Of a stretch of DNA of 13,156 nucleotides, positions 1 to 6,963 are shown piece by piece (the stretch's first letter is position 1; each line of letters starts with the position of its first letter). The notes below the pieces were generated by a model that worked only from the letters and a program-made list of their open reading frames with translations, was not told where the DNA came from and made no database searches. The stretch is taken from positions 1 to 13,156 of the forward strand of contig JALOMS010000077.1 in NCBI GenBank assembly GCA_025455345.1. The letters run 5' to 3'. Source of the stretch: Thermoflexibacter sp. GTDB lineage: Bacteria > Bacteroidota > Bacteroidia > Cytophagales > Thermoflexibacteraceae. The position numbers and the translations under genes are program-made.

Positions 1-708
1 GTAATAAATACTTTTCTCATCAGTAGAAAAAACGGGGTTTCTATCTTCTCCTTGGAAGGCAGTTAGCATGGTATGTTTACCTGTATTTTTATCAAAAATC
101 CATATATCTCTTGCAATCGCAGACAAATGATGCTTACGCCAAGGATTTTCCCCTCCCTTTTTGTCATGGTAAATCATAAATTGACCATTTTTGCTGACTT
201 TTATATCTTCAGCAGGCACAGTCCATACTTGTTGTACTTTGCTTCCTGTTACTGCCACTTGATAAAGTTCAGGTTGGGAAGCCGTAGGGTATTGGCGATG
301 ACTTGCCGCATCCAATCTTTGTCCTCCTAAAATTACAAACTTGTCATCTGCACTAAAGGAATAGGGATATTCGGGATTGGAATAATAGGTAAGACGAGTA
401 GGTTCGCCACCCAAGGCATCTACCACAAAAACGTCAAAATTTCCAAATCGGTCAGAGGCAAAAGCAATCTTTGTCCCATCATTACTCCAAACAGGCATGA
501 AATCATGCGCTTCGTGGAAAGTCAAAGGCTGAGCCACTCCTCCCGTAGTAGGTATGAGGTATAAATCCCCCTTAAAAGTAAAAGCAATCTTTGTCCCATC
601 AGGAGATATAGCCGCATACCTATACCAGTTTGGGTTCGATTGGGCAAATGATAAACTGCTCAAAATCACTATGAAAAGTGATAACATTAGTAGAATTTTT
701 TTTTTCAT
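1..708 (-). CDS. Tricorn-like S41 family peptidase, N-terminal propeller part (partial, runs off left edge)
   Basis: The first 236 codons of a secreted peptidase; the 3' end lies outside the window. The protein opens with a signal peptide (MKKK, then a hydrophobic run ending SLSFA before Gln23), so export across the inner membrane is expected. What follows is a beta-propeller of the WD40-like/TolB type: blades carry SPDGTKIAF, SNDGTKIAFASDRFGN and a SADDKFVILGG variant, about 40 residues apart. Motifs such as GNFDVFVVDALGGEPTRLTY, EWRKHH-like NPWRKHH and ARDIWIFDKNTGKHT match the N-terminal half of Bacteroidota Tricorn-protease homologues of the S41 family, which are usually over 1000 residues and have PDZ and serine-protease domains further on. 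Those catalytic parts are not visible here, so the peptidase call rests on family resemblance; a propeller-only protein is the alternative. The start at 708 is chosen because it gives the signal peptide. It is isolated from uppP upstream by a terminator, so it should have its own promoter. Confidence 0.82.
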   Translation of the reverse strand, partial: MKKKILLMLSLFIVILSSLSFAQSNPNWYRYAAISPDGTKIAFTFKGDLYLIPTTGGVAQPLTFHEAHDFMPVWSNDGTKIAFASDRFGNFDVFVVDALGGEPTRLTYYSNPEYPYSFSADDKFVILGGQRLDAASHRQYPTASQPELYQVAVTGSKVQQVWTVPAEDIKVSKNGQFMIYHDKKGGENPWRKHHLSAIARDIWIFDKNTGKHTMLTAFQGEDRNPVFSTDEKSIYY

Positions 709-781
709 AAGATTAAATTAATGTGATGAATTTGCGTATTTAAGCATAGTAAATGTAAATATATGATTAATAAATTTATAA

Positions 782-812
782 TAAAAAAAACCTTCATTAT
801 CTCTAATGAAGG
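782..812 (-). terminator. Rho-independent terminator after uppP
   Basis: On the minus strand a perfect 8-bp stem (CCTTCATT / AATGAAGG, plus-strand 791-798 and 805-812) encloses a 6-base loop and is followed directly by eight Ts (plus-strand As 783-790). It lies 78 bases past the uppP stop and before the next minus-strand gene, so it should end the uppP transcript and separate it from the peptidase gene. Confidence 0.85.
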
Positions 813-889
813 TGGCTTTGACAGGTTTTGTAGAGTATTGGATTTCTATCTAATTTTTATAAAAAATCATAGGGTAAATACGTAATTTT

Positions 890-1678
890 TTATACTAAAA
901 TTGCTATCAGACCTACAATAAAACAATAAATAGCAAAATAGATAAGTTTTCCTTTTTTGACCAATTCAATCATCAATCTGCACGCTACTAATCCAGATAA
1001 AAAAGAGGCTAAAAATCCAATAATCAATACATTGATTGCCAAATCTTGGTGCGTAGTAGATTGCTTGAGATAGTCTTGCATCTCCAAAATAGTTGCCCCA
1101 ATAATAGGTAATAATACCATAAGAAATGAAAATTTTGCCGCCTTACTACGGTCTGTTCCTATCAATATCGCAGTGCAGATAGTGGCTCCTGAGCGCGAAA
1201 TTCCGGGAAGAATAGCTACTGCTTGAGCTATACCAATTACTAATGCTCTGCCAAAAGTTACCTCTCCGCCCTCCCTATTACGCAATAAATGAGTAAATAA
1301 TAATAGAATGCCTGTTAAACAAAGCATAATACCAACCAAAGTTATATCTCCTTCAAAAAATTGCTCTACATCACTCTTAAAAAATAGCCCAATAATACCT
1401 ACGGGTATCATAGAAATAATAATTTTTACCGCAAATTGAGTAGACTCATTCCACTCAAACTTAAATATATCCTTGATAATCAATAAAATATCCTTATAAA
1501 AAACAATAATAGTACTTAGGGTAGTAGCGGCGTGAACTACCACAGAAAAGAGCAAATTATTAGTAATCTTGATATTAAGTAGTGCTTTACCGATTTCCAA
1601 ATGTCCACTACTACTCACAGGTAAAAACTCCGTAAGACCTTGTATAATGCCTAAAATAATAGAATCAATGATATTCAT
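890..1678 (-). CDS. uppP: Undecaprenyl-diphosphatase (UppP/BacA family)
   Basis: An integral membrane phosphatase of 262 residues, the normal family length. It converts undecaprenyl diphosphate to undecaprenyl phosphate, recycling the lipid carrier used for peptidoglycan and other surface polymers; family members also give bacitracin resistance. Both signature segments are intact: the Glu-rich N-terminal motif GLTEFLPVSSSGH (residues 14-26) and PGISRSGATI (158-167) with its conserved Arg162. Several hydrophobic helices span the rest (about 43-60, 84-100, 112-130, 145-158, 183-198, 213-235, 243-262). The start at 1678 puts the family's usual N-terminus, MNIIDSIILGIIQGLTEF, in place. A 142-base gap separates it from the DUF115-like gene upstream, and a candidate promoter element lies in that gap. 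A strong intrinsic terminator follows it. Identification is secure. Confidence 0.96.
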   Translation of the reverse strand: MNIIDSIILGIIQGLTEFLPVSSSGHLEIGKALLNIKITNNLLFSVVVHAATTLSTIIVFYKDILLIIKDIFKFEWNESTQFAVKIIISMIPVGIIGLFFKSDVEQFFEGDITLVGIMLCLTGILLLFTHLLRNREGGEVTFGRALVIGIAQAVAILPGISRSGATICTAILIGTDRSKAAKFSFLMVLLPIIGATILEMQDYLKQSTTHQDLAINVLIIGFLASFLSGLVACRLMIELVKKGKLIYFAIYCFIVGLIAILV

Positions 1679-1758
1679 TAATAGTTAGTTAAATAGATTT
1701 TATAGTGGATAATCAATAGTTTTTTTTAATTAAAGTTATCCAATACGTTAGTTTTTGA

Positions 1759-1766
1759 CAAATTTA
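1759..1766 (-). promoter_or_regulatory. Candidate Bacteroidota -7 promoter element for uppP
   Basis: The minus strand reads TAAATTTG, matching the Bacteroidota -7 consensus TAnnTTTG exactly, about 80 bases before the uppP start. No clear TTTG sits at the -33 position, so this is half a promoter at best. In AT-rich DNA such matches also arise by chance. Confidence 0.33.
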
Positions 1767-1820
1767 TGTTAAAATATTATTGGTTAGCATTTTCTTATGA
1801 TTAAGAAATGATGAATTTTA

Positions 1821-2627
1821 TTAGTTACTTAGAAAATCTTGTAAGGGTAGTCGTTCGTAAATCTCCAATTTACCACCTTCTGTACAGTTATAAATCTTTC
1901 TCTGAGAGGCTTCATAAACTTCTTTTGCCATTTGATAAGAAACTTCACTTTGGAATAAATCTGGTAGATGCCACTTTACGCCACCAGAAAAATAACGAGG
2001 GTCAAAATGATTGGGGTCAGTAGCTTCAGAAACTACTGCTTGGTTTGCATGTCCTTTGGTAACAAAGTTATGGTCACAGCCCACCAAGGCGATTTGGTCA
2101 AAACCTATATGATACGCCAACTGCATAGCTACAAAAGTTACAGTATAACCGCTATAAACACTGATAGAACAATCTCTTGCAAATGATTGCTGATAAGTTT
2201 CTTTGATGAAAGTAACATTGGGTCGTGATTTGACAAATTTTTGACCATAGCTTTCCAAAAATAAGGGTATATCTGTTTGGTTGTAAAAATCTTGGTTTTG
2301 TTCTAATACCAAATGATTTACGGCAGCAATAAAAGAAGGACGGAATTCTGTTTTTTCAAAAAGTAGGTTGATTTTGTTTAATCCAAAAGTATATACACCT
2401 GACTTCATTAATAAGTCGAAATCTACCTTAAGCAGACTGGGACCATTGCATAAAATCACGGCTTTTTTCCCTTTGTATTGGTTAATCATAGATTTTAATC
2501 TTGCCCTTGATCGCCAAGACTCAGGATTAAAATCCCAAAGAATACGGTTTTTGATGAGGCTTGCCGCCTTCATGTAGGGATTATTAGTAGCAGGCTGTTT
2601 GAGTATTGGTATTTCTTCTTGATTCAT
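1821..2627 (-). CDS. DUF115 / MptE-like protein (sialyltransferase-like fold)
   Basis: A 268-residue soluble protein. It carries the landmarks of the DUF115/MptE-like family: a nucleotide-binding-like loop KAVILCNGPSL (55-65), FGLNKI (81-86), SGYTVTF (159-165), GFDQIALVGCDHNF (175-188) and a C-terminal NCTEGGKLEIYERLP (247-261). Relatives include archaeal 6-hydroxymethylpterin diphosphokinase MptE, flagellin-glycosylation (Maf-type) proteins, and enzymes with a GT42 sialyltransferase-like fold. In bacteria such genes usually belong to surface glycan loci. Here a role in transferring or activating a nucleotide-linked sugar is an inference; pterin diphosphokinase activity is the named alternative. 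The start at 2627 lies 11 bases after the stop of the ABC permease upstream, so the two are very likely cotranscribed and perhaps translationally coupled. uppP, which recycles the glycan lipid carrier, lies downstream, which fits an envelope role without proving it. Confidence 0.7.
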   Translation of the reverse strand: MNQEEIPILKQPATNNPYMKAASLIKNRILWDFNPESWRSRARLKSMINQYKGKKAVILCNGPSLLKVDFDLLMKSGVYTFGLNKINLLFEKTEFRPSFIAAVNHLVLEQNQDFYNQTDIPLFLESYGQKFVKSRPNVTFIKETYQQSFARDCSISVYSGYTVTFVAMQLAYHIGFDQIALVGCDHNFVTKGHANQAVVSEATDPNHFDPRYFSGGVKWHLPDLFQSEVSYQMAKEVYEASQRKIYNCTEGGKLEIYERLPLQDFLSN

Positions 2628-2638
2628 ATATAATTGGA

Positions 2639-3697
2639 CTAATTAAGTCTAATACGAGGGTCTGTAAGTGCGTAAATAATATCTACCACAATATTAATCA
2701 GAACAAAGATAATTGCTATAATTACTGTTGCTCCCATCACAATAGGAAAATCGCGATATTCTACGGCTTCGATAGTAACTGCACCTAATCCTTTCAGATT
2801 GAATAGATATTCTATAAAAAATGCACCAGTCATCAATGCGGCAAACCAACCTGAAACCGCAGTAATGACGGGATTCAGGGCATTGCGGAGCGCATGCTTT
2901 ACTACTATCATCCATTTGGGTAAGCCTTTGGCGCGTGCTGTACGGATATAATCTTGGGATAGTACTTCTAACATCGCACTGCGTGTTAATTGGATAATGA
3001 TAGCTAATGGTCTTAGTGCCAAAGTGATAGTAGGGAGAATAAGATACTTCAGTTTGAATACTCTTTCCCCATTGTCTTTTAATTCTAAAAAATGTCCTCT
3101 GATAGGCAATCCTGTCCAGTCTGCCCAATAATAGCCAAAAAGGATAGATATAAGAATAGCCATCACAAATGACGGTGTAGAAAAGCCTATAACAGAGGTA
3201 GTTACAATAAAGTTATCACTAAAAGTATTTTTGTTCAATGCGGCAACGAGTCCAAGAAAAACACCCAAAATAGTTGCTAAGCTAATGGCTGAAAAGGATA
3301 ACCAAAGCGTACTTTCTAAATTATCCATCAATTGCTTGCCTACGGGTCTGCCCATGTAACGACATGATTTTCTGAGATATGGATATTTGAAAACCAATAA
3401 GGTATTGCCTAAATCAGCCTTGACTATATAAGCATATTTTCTTTCATTGGTGATAGTATCTTGGTGAAATGAAATAGGAGAGAAGTCATTGAGATAAAGC
3501 ATGAATTGGAGTGGTAAGGGCTTATTAAATCCAAATTCTTCATTTAAAATTTCTATCTCTTGCTCATTAGGACGGTCGCCCGCACATACTTGTATAGGGT
3601 CGCCGGGGAGGGCATGAAAGATAAAAAAAACTACCATCATCACCCCTAAGATGACTACTAACCCATACAAAAACCGTTTAATGATAAATTTTATCAT
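2639..3697 (-). CDS. OppB/DppB-type ABC transporter permease
   Basis: A 352-residue inner-membrane permease of the peptide/nickel uptake class. The N-terminus (MIKFIIKRFLYGLVVILGVMM, then FIFHALPGDP at 26-34) is typical of the OppB/DppB subunit. The EAA loop that contacts the ATPase is at about 251-277 (RTARAKGLPKWMIVVKHALR, then NALNPV), and the C-terminus VDIIYALTDPRIRLN is canonical. Membrane segments are at about 10-30, 132-153, 165-190, 220-240, 280-297 and 320-345. The region between the first and second helices (about 60-128) is longer than in the enterobacterial proteins and contains charged and aromatic stretches; it would be periplasmic. No partner permease (OppC type), ATPase or substrate-binding protein lies beside it, so the transporter must be completed by genes elsewhere if it works as in the family. 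Substrate cannot be told from sequence. It precedes the DUF115-like gene by 11 bases. Confidence 0.92.
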   Translation of the reverse strand: MIKFIIKRFLYGLVVILGVMMVVFFIFHALPGDPIQVCAGDRPNEQEIEILNEEFGFNKPLPLQFMLYLNDFSPISFHQDTITNERKYAYIVKADLGNTLLVFKYPYLRKSCRYMGRPVGKQLMDNLESTLWLSFSAISLATILGVFLGLVAALNKNTFSDNFIVTTSVIGFSTPSFVMAILISILFGYYWADWTGLPIRGHFLELKDNGERVFKLKYLILPTITLALRPLAIIIQLTRSAMLEVLSQDYIRTARAKGLPKWMIVVKHALRNALNPVITAVSGWFAALMTGAFFIEYLFNLKGLGAVTIEAVEYRDFPIVMGATVIIAIIFVLINIVVDIIYALTDPRIRLN

Positions 3698-3795
3698 ATT
3701 ATTGAAATATTCAATCTGCGAATTTTCAAATTTTATGCAAAATAAAACAAATTTTTATAAGATTAAAATTCAAAATAGATAATTCAATAAATATG

Positions 3796-4605
3796 TTAGA
3801 GGCTTTTTTTGGCTTTTTCCCAATATTTATCCATTTCCTCTAAGGTCATCTCTTGTAATTGCTTTCCGTCTTTTTTACTTTCTGTTTCTAAGTAATTGAA
3901 TCTTTTGATAAACTTGCGATTGGTTTTCTCCAAAGCAGTTTCTGGATTGATATTCATAAAACGAGCATAATTAATCAATGCAAATATCAAATCACCAAAC
4001 TCTTCTTCTGCCCTTTCTCTGTCTATCTGCTCGTCGGGGAGATTCTGATAAGTCTCCTCGAACTCGCCTAATTCTTCTTCTACTTTTGCCCATACTTGTT
4101 GTCTGTTATCCCAGTCAAACCCTACTCCCCGAGCTTTTTCTTGGATACGCATAGCTTTGACCATAGCAGGCAAAGACTTGGGAACACCACCCAAAACAGT
4201 GTTTTCCATTGCTTTTCCATTTTTTTCTTGCAATTTAATTACTTCCCAGTTGCGTTTGACAGCTTCTTCATCTTCTGCTTTTACATTTCCATAAATGTGG
4301 GGATGCCGACGGATAAGCTTTTCTGCAAGTGTATGTATGACATCTGCTATATCAAATTCCTGATTTTCAGAGGCAATCTTTGCATAAAAAATAATGTGAA
4401 GAAGAATATCTCCTAATTCATTTTTGATTTCCGACCAATCTTCCCCCAATATAGCATCGGACAGCTCGTAAGTTTCTTCTATGGTCAAATGCCTCAAGGA
4501 TTGGATAGTTTGTTTTCTATCCCATGGGCATTGCTCTCGTAATTCATTCATTATCTGCAAAATGCGTTGAAGGGCAAGGCTGTATTTTTCGTCTGTTGGG
4601 TTCAT
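3796..4605 (-). CDS. mazG: Nucleoside triphosphate pyrophosphohydrolase MazG
   Basis: A 269-residue cytoplasmic all-alpha NTP pyrophosphohydrolase that hydrolyses (d)NTPs to NMP and pyrophosphate, clearing abnormal nucleotides. It has the two-domain layout of bacterial MazG. Domain 1 holds CPWDRKQT (26-33), the metal-binding EExxE helix (TIEETYEL, Glu43, Glu44, Glu47) and NELGDILLHIIFYA (Glu63, Asp66). Domain 2 repeats this as FDWDNRQQVWAKVEEELGEF and EEFGDLIFALINYAR. I place the start at the ATG at 4605 (MNPTDEKYSLALQRIL) because MazG proteins begin just before the helix that leads to CPWD; an in-frame ATG ten codons upstream (4635) would add a non-homologous MCFLYKYFTN. A TAnnTTTG match sits upstream at 4631-4638, which also favours the later start. 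The gene is divergent from the next plus-strand gene and 98 bases upstream of the permease. Confidence 0.95.
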   Translation of the reverse strand: MNPTDEKYSLALQRILQIMNELREQCPWDRKQTIQSLRHLTIEETYELSDAILGEDWSEIKNELGDILLHIIFYAKIASENQEFDIADVIHTLAEKLIRRHPHIYGNVKAEDEEAVKRNWEVIKLQEKNGKAMENTVLGGVPKSLPAMVKAMRIQEKARGVGFDWDNRQQVWAKVEEELGEFEETYQNLPDEQIDRERAEEEFGDLIFALINYARFMNINPETALEKTNRKFIKRFNYLETESKKDGKQLQEMTLEEMDKYWEKAKKSL

Positions 4606-4630
4606 ATTAGTAAAGTATTTGTAGAGAAAG

Positions 4631-4638
4631 CACAAAAT
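4631..4638 (-). promoter_or_regulatory. Candidate -7 promoter element for mazG
   Basis: The minus strand reads TAATTTTG, an exact match to TAnnTTTG, centred about 30 bases before the chosen mazG start. It would place transcription start downstream of the alternative ATG at 4635, in favour of the start at 4605. No good -33 TTTG is present at the expected spacing. Confidence 0.35.
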
Positions 4639-4707
4639 TAGGTCAAAAACTTTTGATTTGGTTGAAAAATAAATGAAAAAGCCATTTTTTACAGACTTTA
4701 GACGTGC

Positions 4708-4735
4708 TTTGTCGTGCTATTGTAACCTATATTTG
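4708..4735 (+). promoter_or_regulatory. Candidate Bacteroidota promoter (TTTG ... TATATTTG) upstream of the membrane-protein gene
   Basis: TTTG at 4708-4711 and TATATTTG at 4728-4735 match both elements of the Bacteroidota promoter (TTTG and TAnnTTTG), with a 16-base spacer that is slightly short. It points toward the gene starting at 4938 but lies about 200 bases upstream of it. Confidence 0.35.
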
Positions 4736-4754
4736 TTAATAATCCTGATTTAGA

Positions 4755-4782
4755 AATCTCAAACTTAAATAATCTCAAACTT
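4755..4782. repeat. Short direct repeat, two copies of AATCTCAAACTT
   Basis: Two identical 12-base copies (4755-4766 and 4771-4782) with a 16-base period, in the leader of the downstream membrane-protein gene. This could be a protein-binding site or a small local duplication. In DNA this AT-rich it has no assigned function. Confidence 0.5.
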
Positions 4783-4937
4783 GTTGTTGGTTTAGCAAGT
4801 CAAAGACCAAAAATGACGGAAAATATAGTTTACTCAAAATAGATAATAGTTTCTTTCATTTATTGATATTTCGGACAGCGTTAAGAGATTACCTATATAT
4901 TAGCAATTAGTGTTTTATTTACTTGATAATCAATGAT

Positions 4938-5717
4938 ATGGAAACAGAAAATACAAAAGAAAATATACCTTTGCAAGATGGAGACAAACAGGAAGTTTTA
5001 GAAAAGGAAATATTAAAAACTCCTAAACAGTCATTTATTGTTAATAGTCGTTGGTATGATTTGAGCATACAAGTAATTGCTATTTTTTTAAGTATTACTC
5101 TATCTTTTGCAGTGAATCAATGCCAAGAAAATAGGAAAAATAAGGAATTAGAGGCATTTTATTTAAAACAAATACTTATTGATTTAGAAGAAGATACAAA
5201 GGAATTAGAAGAGGATATAGAGGCGTATCAGTATATGAATAAAGGATATATTTTTTTTCAAAATTATAATTGGGAGAAGAATACTTCCCCAGATAGTATC
5301 AAGTTTTATGCTCAGATATTTTTTATAGAAGCGGCTCCTAATATTAATAACTTAGGTTTTGAAACACTAAAAAGTACGGGAAAATTAGATATAATTTCAG
5401 ATAAAAAAATTTTAACTCAATTGATAAAAATTTATCAAGAACAGCTACCTTCTCTAAATACAGCTATTGAATTATATTACCACTCCCATCGTAATACTAT
5501 ACTTCCTTATCTGATAGATAATCTTGAACTTAGTCCTGATTACCCAAATGGTAATTACATCAAACTACTAAAGAATAATAGTTTTAGGATGAGATTGGCA
5601 ATGGGGATGGTTACAAATGAAATCTTACAACGTTACCAACGTACACTCCAAGAATATCTTATTTTGAAGGATATGGTGAAAAAAGAAATAAAAAAATCAA
5701 AGAAATCGTATTTCTAA
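4938..5717 (+). CDS. Single-pass membrane protein, DUF6090-like
   Basis: A 259-residue protein of unknown function. A charged N-terminal tail (1-40) leads to one membrane helix (about 43-60, IQVIAIFLSITLSFAV), followed at once by NQCQENRKNKELE, then a Glu/Lys-rich predicted coiled coil (about 70-98, LEEDTKELEEDIEAY). The later segment NNLGFETLKSTGKLDIISDKK (about 137-157) and a helical C-terminus follow. This order, helix then an N..xENRK motif then 'L.S.G.L..I.d..l...l...Y', is that of the Bacteroidota DUF6090-type proteins, which often occur as scattered paralogues; no function is known for them. An in-frame TTG at 4923 would add five residues, but the ATG at 4938 is the more likely start. 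The gene is strikingly AT-rich with many Lys/Ile/Asn codons. It stands alone, divergent from mazG and convergent with pdhA. Confidence 0.72.
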   Translation: METENTKENIPLQDGDKQEVLEKEILKTPKQSFIVNSRWYDLSIQVIAIFLSITLSFAVNQCQENRKNKELEAFYLKQILIDLEEDTKELEEDIEAYQYMNKGYIFFQNYNWEKNTSPDSIKFYAQIFFIEAAPNINNLGFETLKSTGKLDIISDKKILTQLIKIYQEQLPSLNTAIELYYHSHRNTILPYLIDNLELSPDYPNGNYIKLLKNNSFRMRLAMGMVTNEILQRYQRTLQEYLILKDMVKKEIKKSKKSYF

Positions 5718-5749
5718 CAAAACAATTTCATAATTTTTACTTACAAAAC

Positions 5750-5793
5750 CAAAAAATAATCTACCTTTTCCAAAGATAAAGGAAAAGGTAGAT
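5750..5793 (-). terminator. Terminator hairpin between the converging membrane-protein gene and pdhA
   Basis: A perfect 13-bp stem (plus-strand 5759-5771 and 5781-5793) encloses a 9-base loop. On the minus strand it is followed by ATTATTTTTT, an adequate U-tract, so it should terminate pdhA, whose stop lies 31 bases before it. On the plus strand the stem is followed only by a mixed TTAATGAATA run, so termination of the converging gene is likely weaker, although the stem itself is shared. Confidence 0.85.
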
Positions 5794-5823
5794 TTAATGA
5801 ATATAAATACTTGATGGTGTGAT

Positions 5824-6861
5824 TTATTCCTTGATAAATGGATAGTCAACTTGATAATACACGTCTGTATAGATTTCAGAGGGGTCTGGGTACGGAGATT
5901 TTTCAGCAAAGTCCACAGAATCAGCTACCTCAGCTTTTATTTCTTCATCTATTTTTTCTAAATCTTCTTCTGATGCAAAGCCTCTCGCCACAATCGTAGT
6001 TCTTACCTGCTCGATAGGGTCTTGTCTTTTGTATTCTTCTACTTCTTCTTTTGTACGGTATTTGGCAGGGTCAGACATGGAATGTCCTCTAAATCTATAA
6101 GTTCTAAACTCTAACAAGGTAGGACCATCACCGTTTCTTGCGCGCTCGGCGGCTTTGGCTACTGCTCTATGTACGGCTTCTACATTCATCGCATCTACAG
6201 GCTCTGAAGGCATATCATAAGACTCACCTAACTGATACAGCTCTACCACATTAGATGTTCTTTTGACAGATGTCCCCATCGCATAGCCATTATTTTCTAT
6301 GACAAAAATTACTGGCAATCTCCATGTCATAGCCATATTGAGAGCTTCGTGGAATGCACCTTGTCTTACTGCTCCATCACCCATGTAGCAGATACACAAG
6401 TTCTTAGTTCCTTTATATTTCTCTGCAAAAGCAATACCCGCGCCCATAGGTATTTGCGCTCCTACTATGCCATGTCCACCTATAAAATTCACCGACTTGT
6501 CAAAAATATGCATAGAACCACCTTTCCCTTTGGTTGTGCCTGTGGCTTTGCCGTAAAGCTCTGCCATGACAGCACGTGCGCTTGTGCCTAAGGCTAAGGG
6601 ATGTCCGTGGTCGCGATAAGCAGTTATCCATTTGTCATCTTTGGTCAATGCTGTAACTGCACCTGAAGCGCAAGCCTCCTGCCCAATGTACAAGTGGCAA
6701 AAACCTCTAATTTTTTGTTGTCCATAGAGTTGCCCTGCCTTTTCCTCAAACCTACGCATGAGCAACATACTTTTGAACCAATACATATATGTTTCTTTGG
6801 AAAACTCTGAATCACTTTCCACAGCTAATTCTGCGGTTATACTATTTGTTGTTACTTCCAT
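5824..6861 (-). CDS. pdhA: Pyruvate dehydrogenase E1 component, alpha subunit
   Basis: A 345-residue thiamine-diphosphate enzyme subunit that, with E1-beta, decarboxylates pyruvate and passes the acetyl group to E2 in the pyruvate dehydrogenase complex. The ThDP-binding motif is intact: GDGAVRQGAFHEALNMA from 161, ending at ENN (189-191). YRDHGHPLALG (82-92), KGKGGSMHIF (111-120) and the phosphorylation-loop region YRFRGHSMSDPAKYR (255-269) are all conserved and full length. IEQV and EVADSVDFAEKSPYPDP near the C-terminus are typical of bacterial E1-alpha. Pyruvate is favoured over branched-chain 2-oxoacids by this overall pattern, but the two families are close. Neither E1-beta nor E2 is adjacent: the downstream neighbour is convergent and the upstream one is an unrelated lipoprotein, so the complex is encoded at separate loci. 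A TATATTTG element lies about 50 bases upstream. Confidence 0.94.
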   Translation of the reverse strand: MEVTTNSITAELAVESDSEFSKETYMYWFKSMLLMRRFEEKAGQLYGQQKIRGFCHLYIGQEACASGAVTALTKDDKWITAYRDHGHPLALGTSARAVMAELYGKATGTTKGKGGSMHIFDKSVNFIGGHGIVGAQIPMGAGIAFAEKYKGTKNLCICYMGDGAVRQGAFHEALNMAMTWRLPVIFVIENNGYAMGTSVKRTSNVVELYQLGESYDMPSEPVDAMNVEAVHRAVAKAAERARNGDGPTLLEFRTYRFRGHSMSDPAKYRTKEEVEEYKRQDPIEQVRTTIVARGFASEEDLEKIDEEIKAEVADSVDFAEKSPYPDPSEIYTDVYYQVDYPFIKE

Positions 6862-6907
6862 AGTTATCTGATATTAAGTAAGTTATAACTTTTACTATTT
6901 GCTACTT

Positions 6908-6915
6908 CAAATATA
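6908..6915 (-). promoter_or_regulatory. Candidate -7 promoter element for pdhA
   Basis: The minus strand reads TATATTTG, an exact TAnnTTTG match, about 47 bases before the pdhA start and inside the 102-base gap after the lipoprotein gene. No clean TTTG is found at -33. The position and match suggest that pdhA is transcribed on its own. Confidence 0.4.
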
Positions 6916-6963
6916 ATGTAAAATTGAAAACTTTTTGCTGAAAAACCAACAGCCAATCTTGAA

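Larger units (their letters stand above)
4606..4937. other. Divergent intergenic region (332 bases) between mazG and the membrane-protein gene
   Basis: AT-rich sequence with no convincing gene; the longest plausible short frame from an ATG is only a few codons. It holds candidate -7 elements for both directions (4631-4638 minus, 4728-4735 plus) and a 12-base direct repeat AATCTCAAACTT at 4755-4766 and 4771-4782. The plus-strand promoter candidate lies about 200 bases before the downstream start, so if real it implies a long leader or a small RNA. Nothing else is seen. Confidence 0.5.

Noticed and set aside
73..330. Plus-strand 85-codon frame at the left edge
   Set aside because: It is antisense to the propeller-encoding frame, which is continuous from 708 to 1 and has repeated family motifs.
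1808..2577. Plus-strand open frames across the DUF115-like gene
   Set aside because: They are antisense to a gene with clear family motifs on the minus strand, have no recognisable protein features and no upstream signals.
2694..3128. 144-codon minus-strand frame inside the permease gene
   Set aside because: Same strand but another frame from the permease, whose EAA loop and C-terminus are intact here; the alternative translation is Arg/Tyr/Ser-rich with no motif.
4923..4937. TTG start for the DUF6090-like gene
   Set aside because: It would add only MIIND before an ATG at 4938; nothing favours the rarer start codon.
6928..6960. Possible hairpin (GCTG ... CAGC) after the lipoprotein gene
   Set aside because: Only four paired bases around a 9-base loop; too weak to call a terminator despite the nearby T-run.
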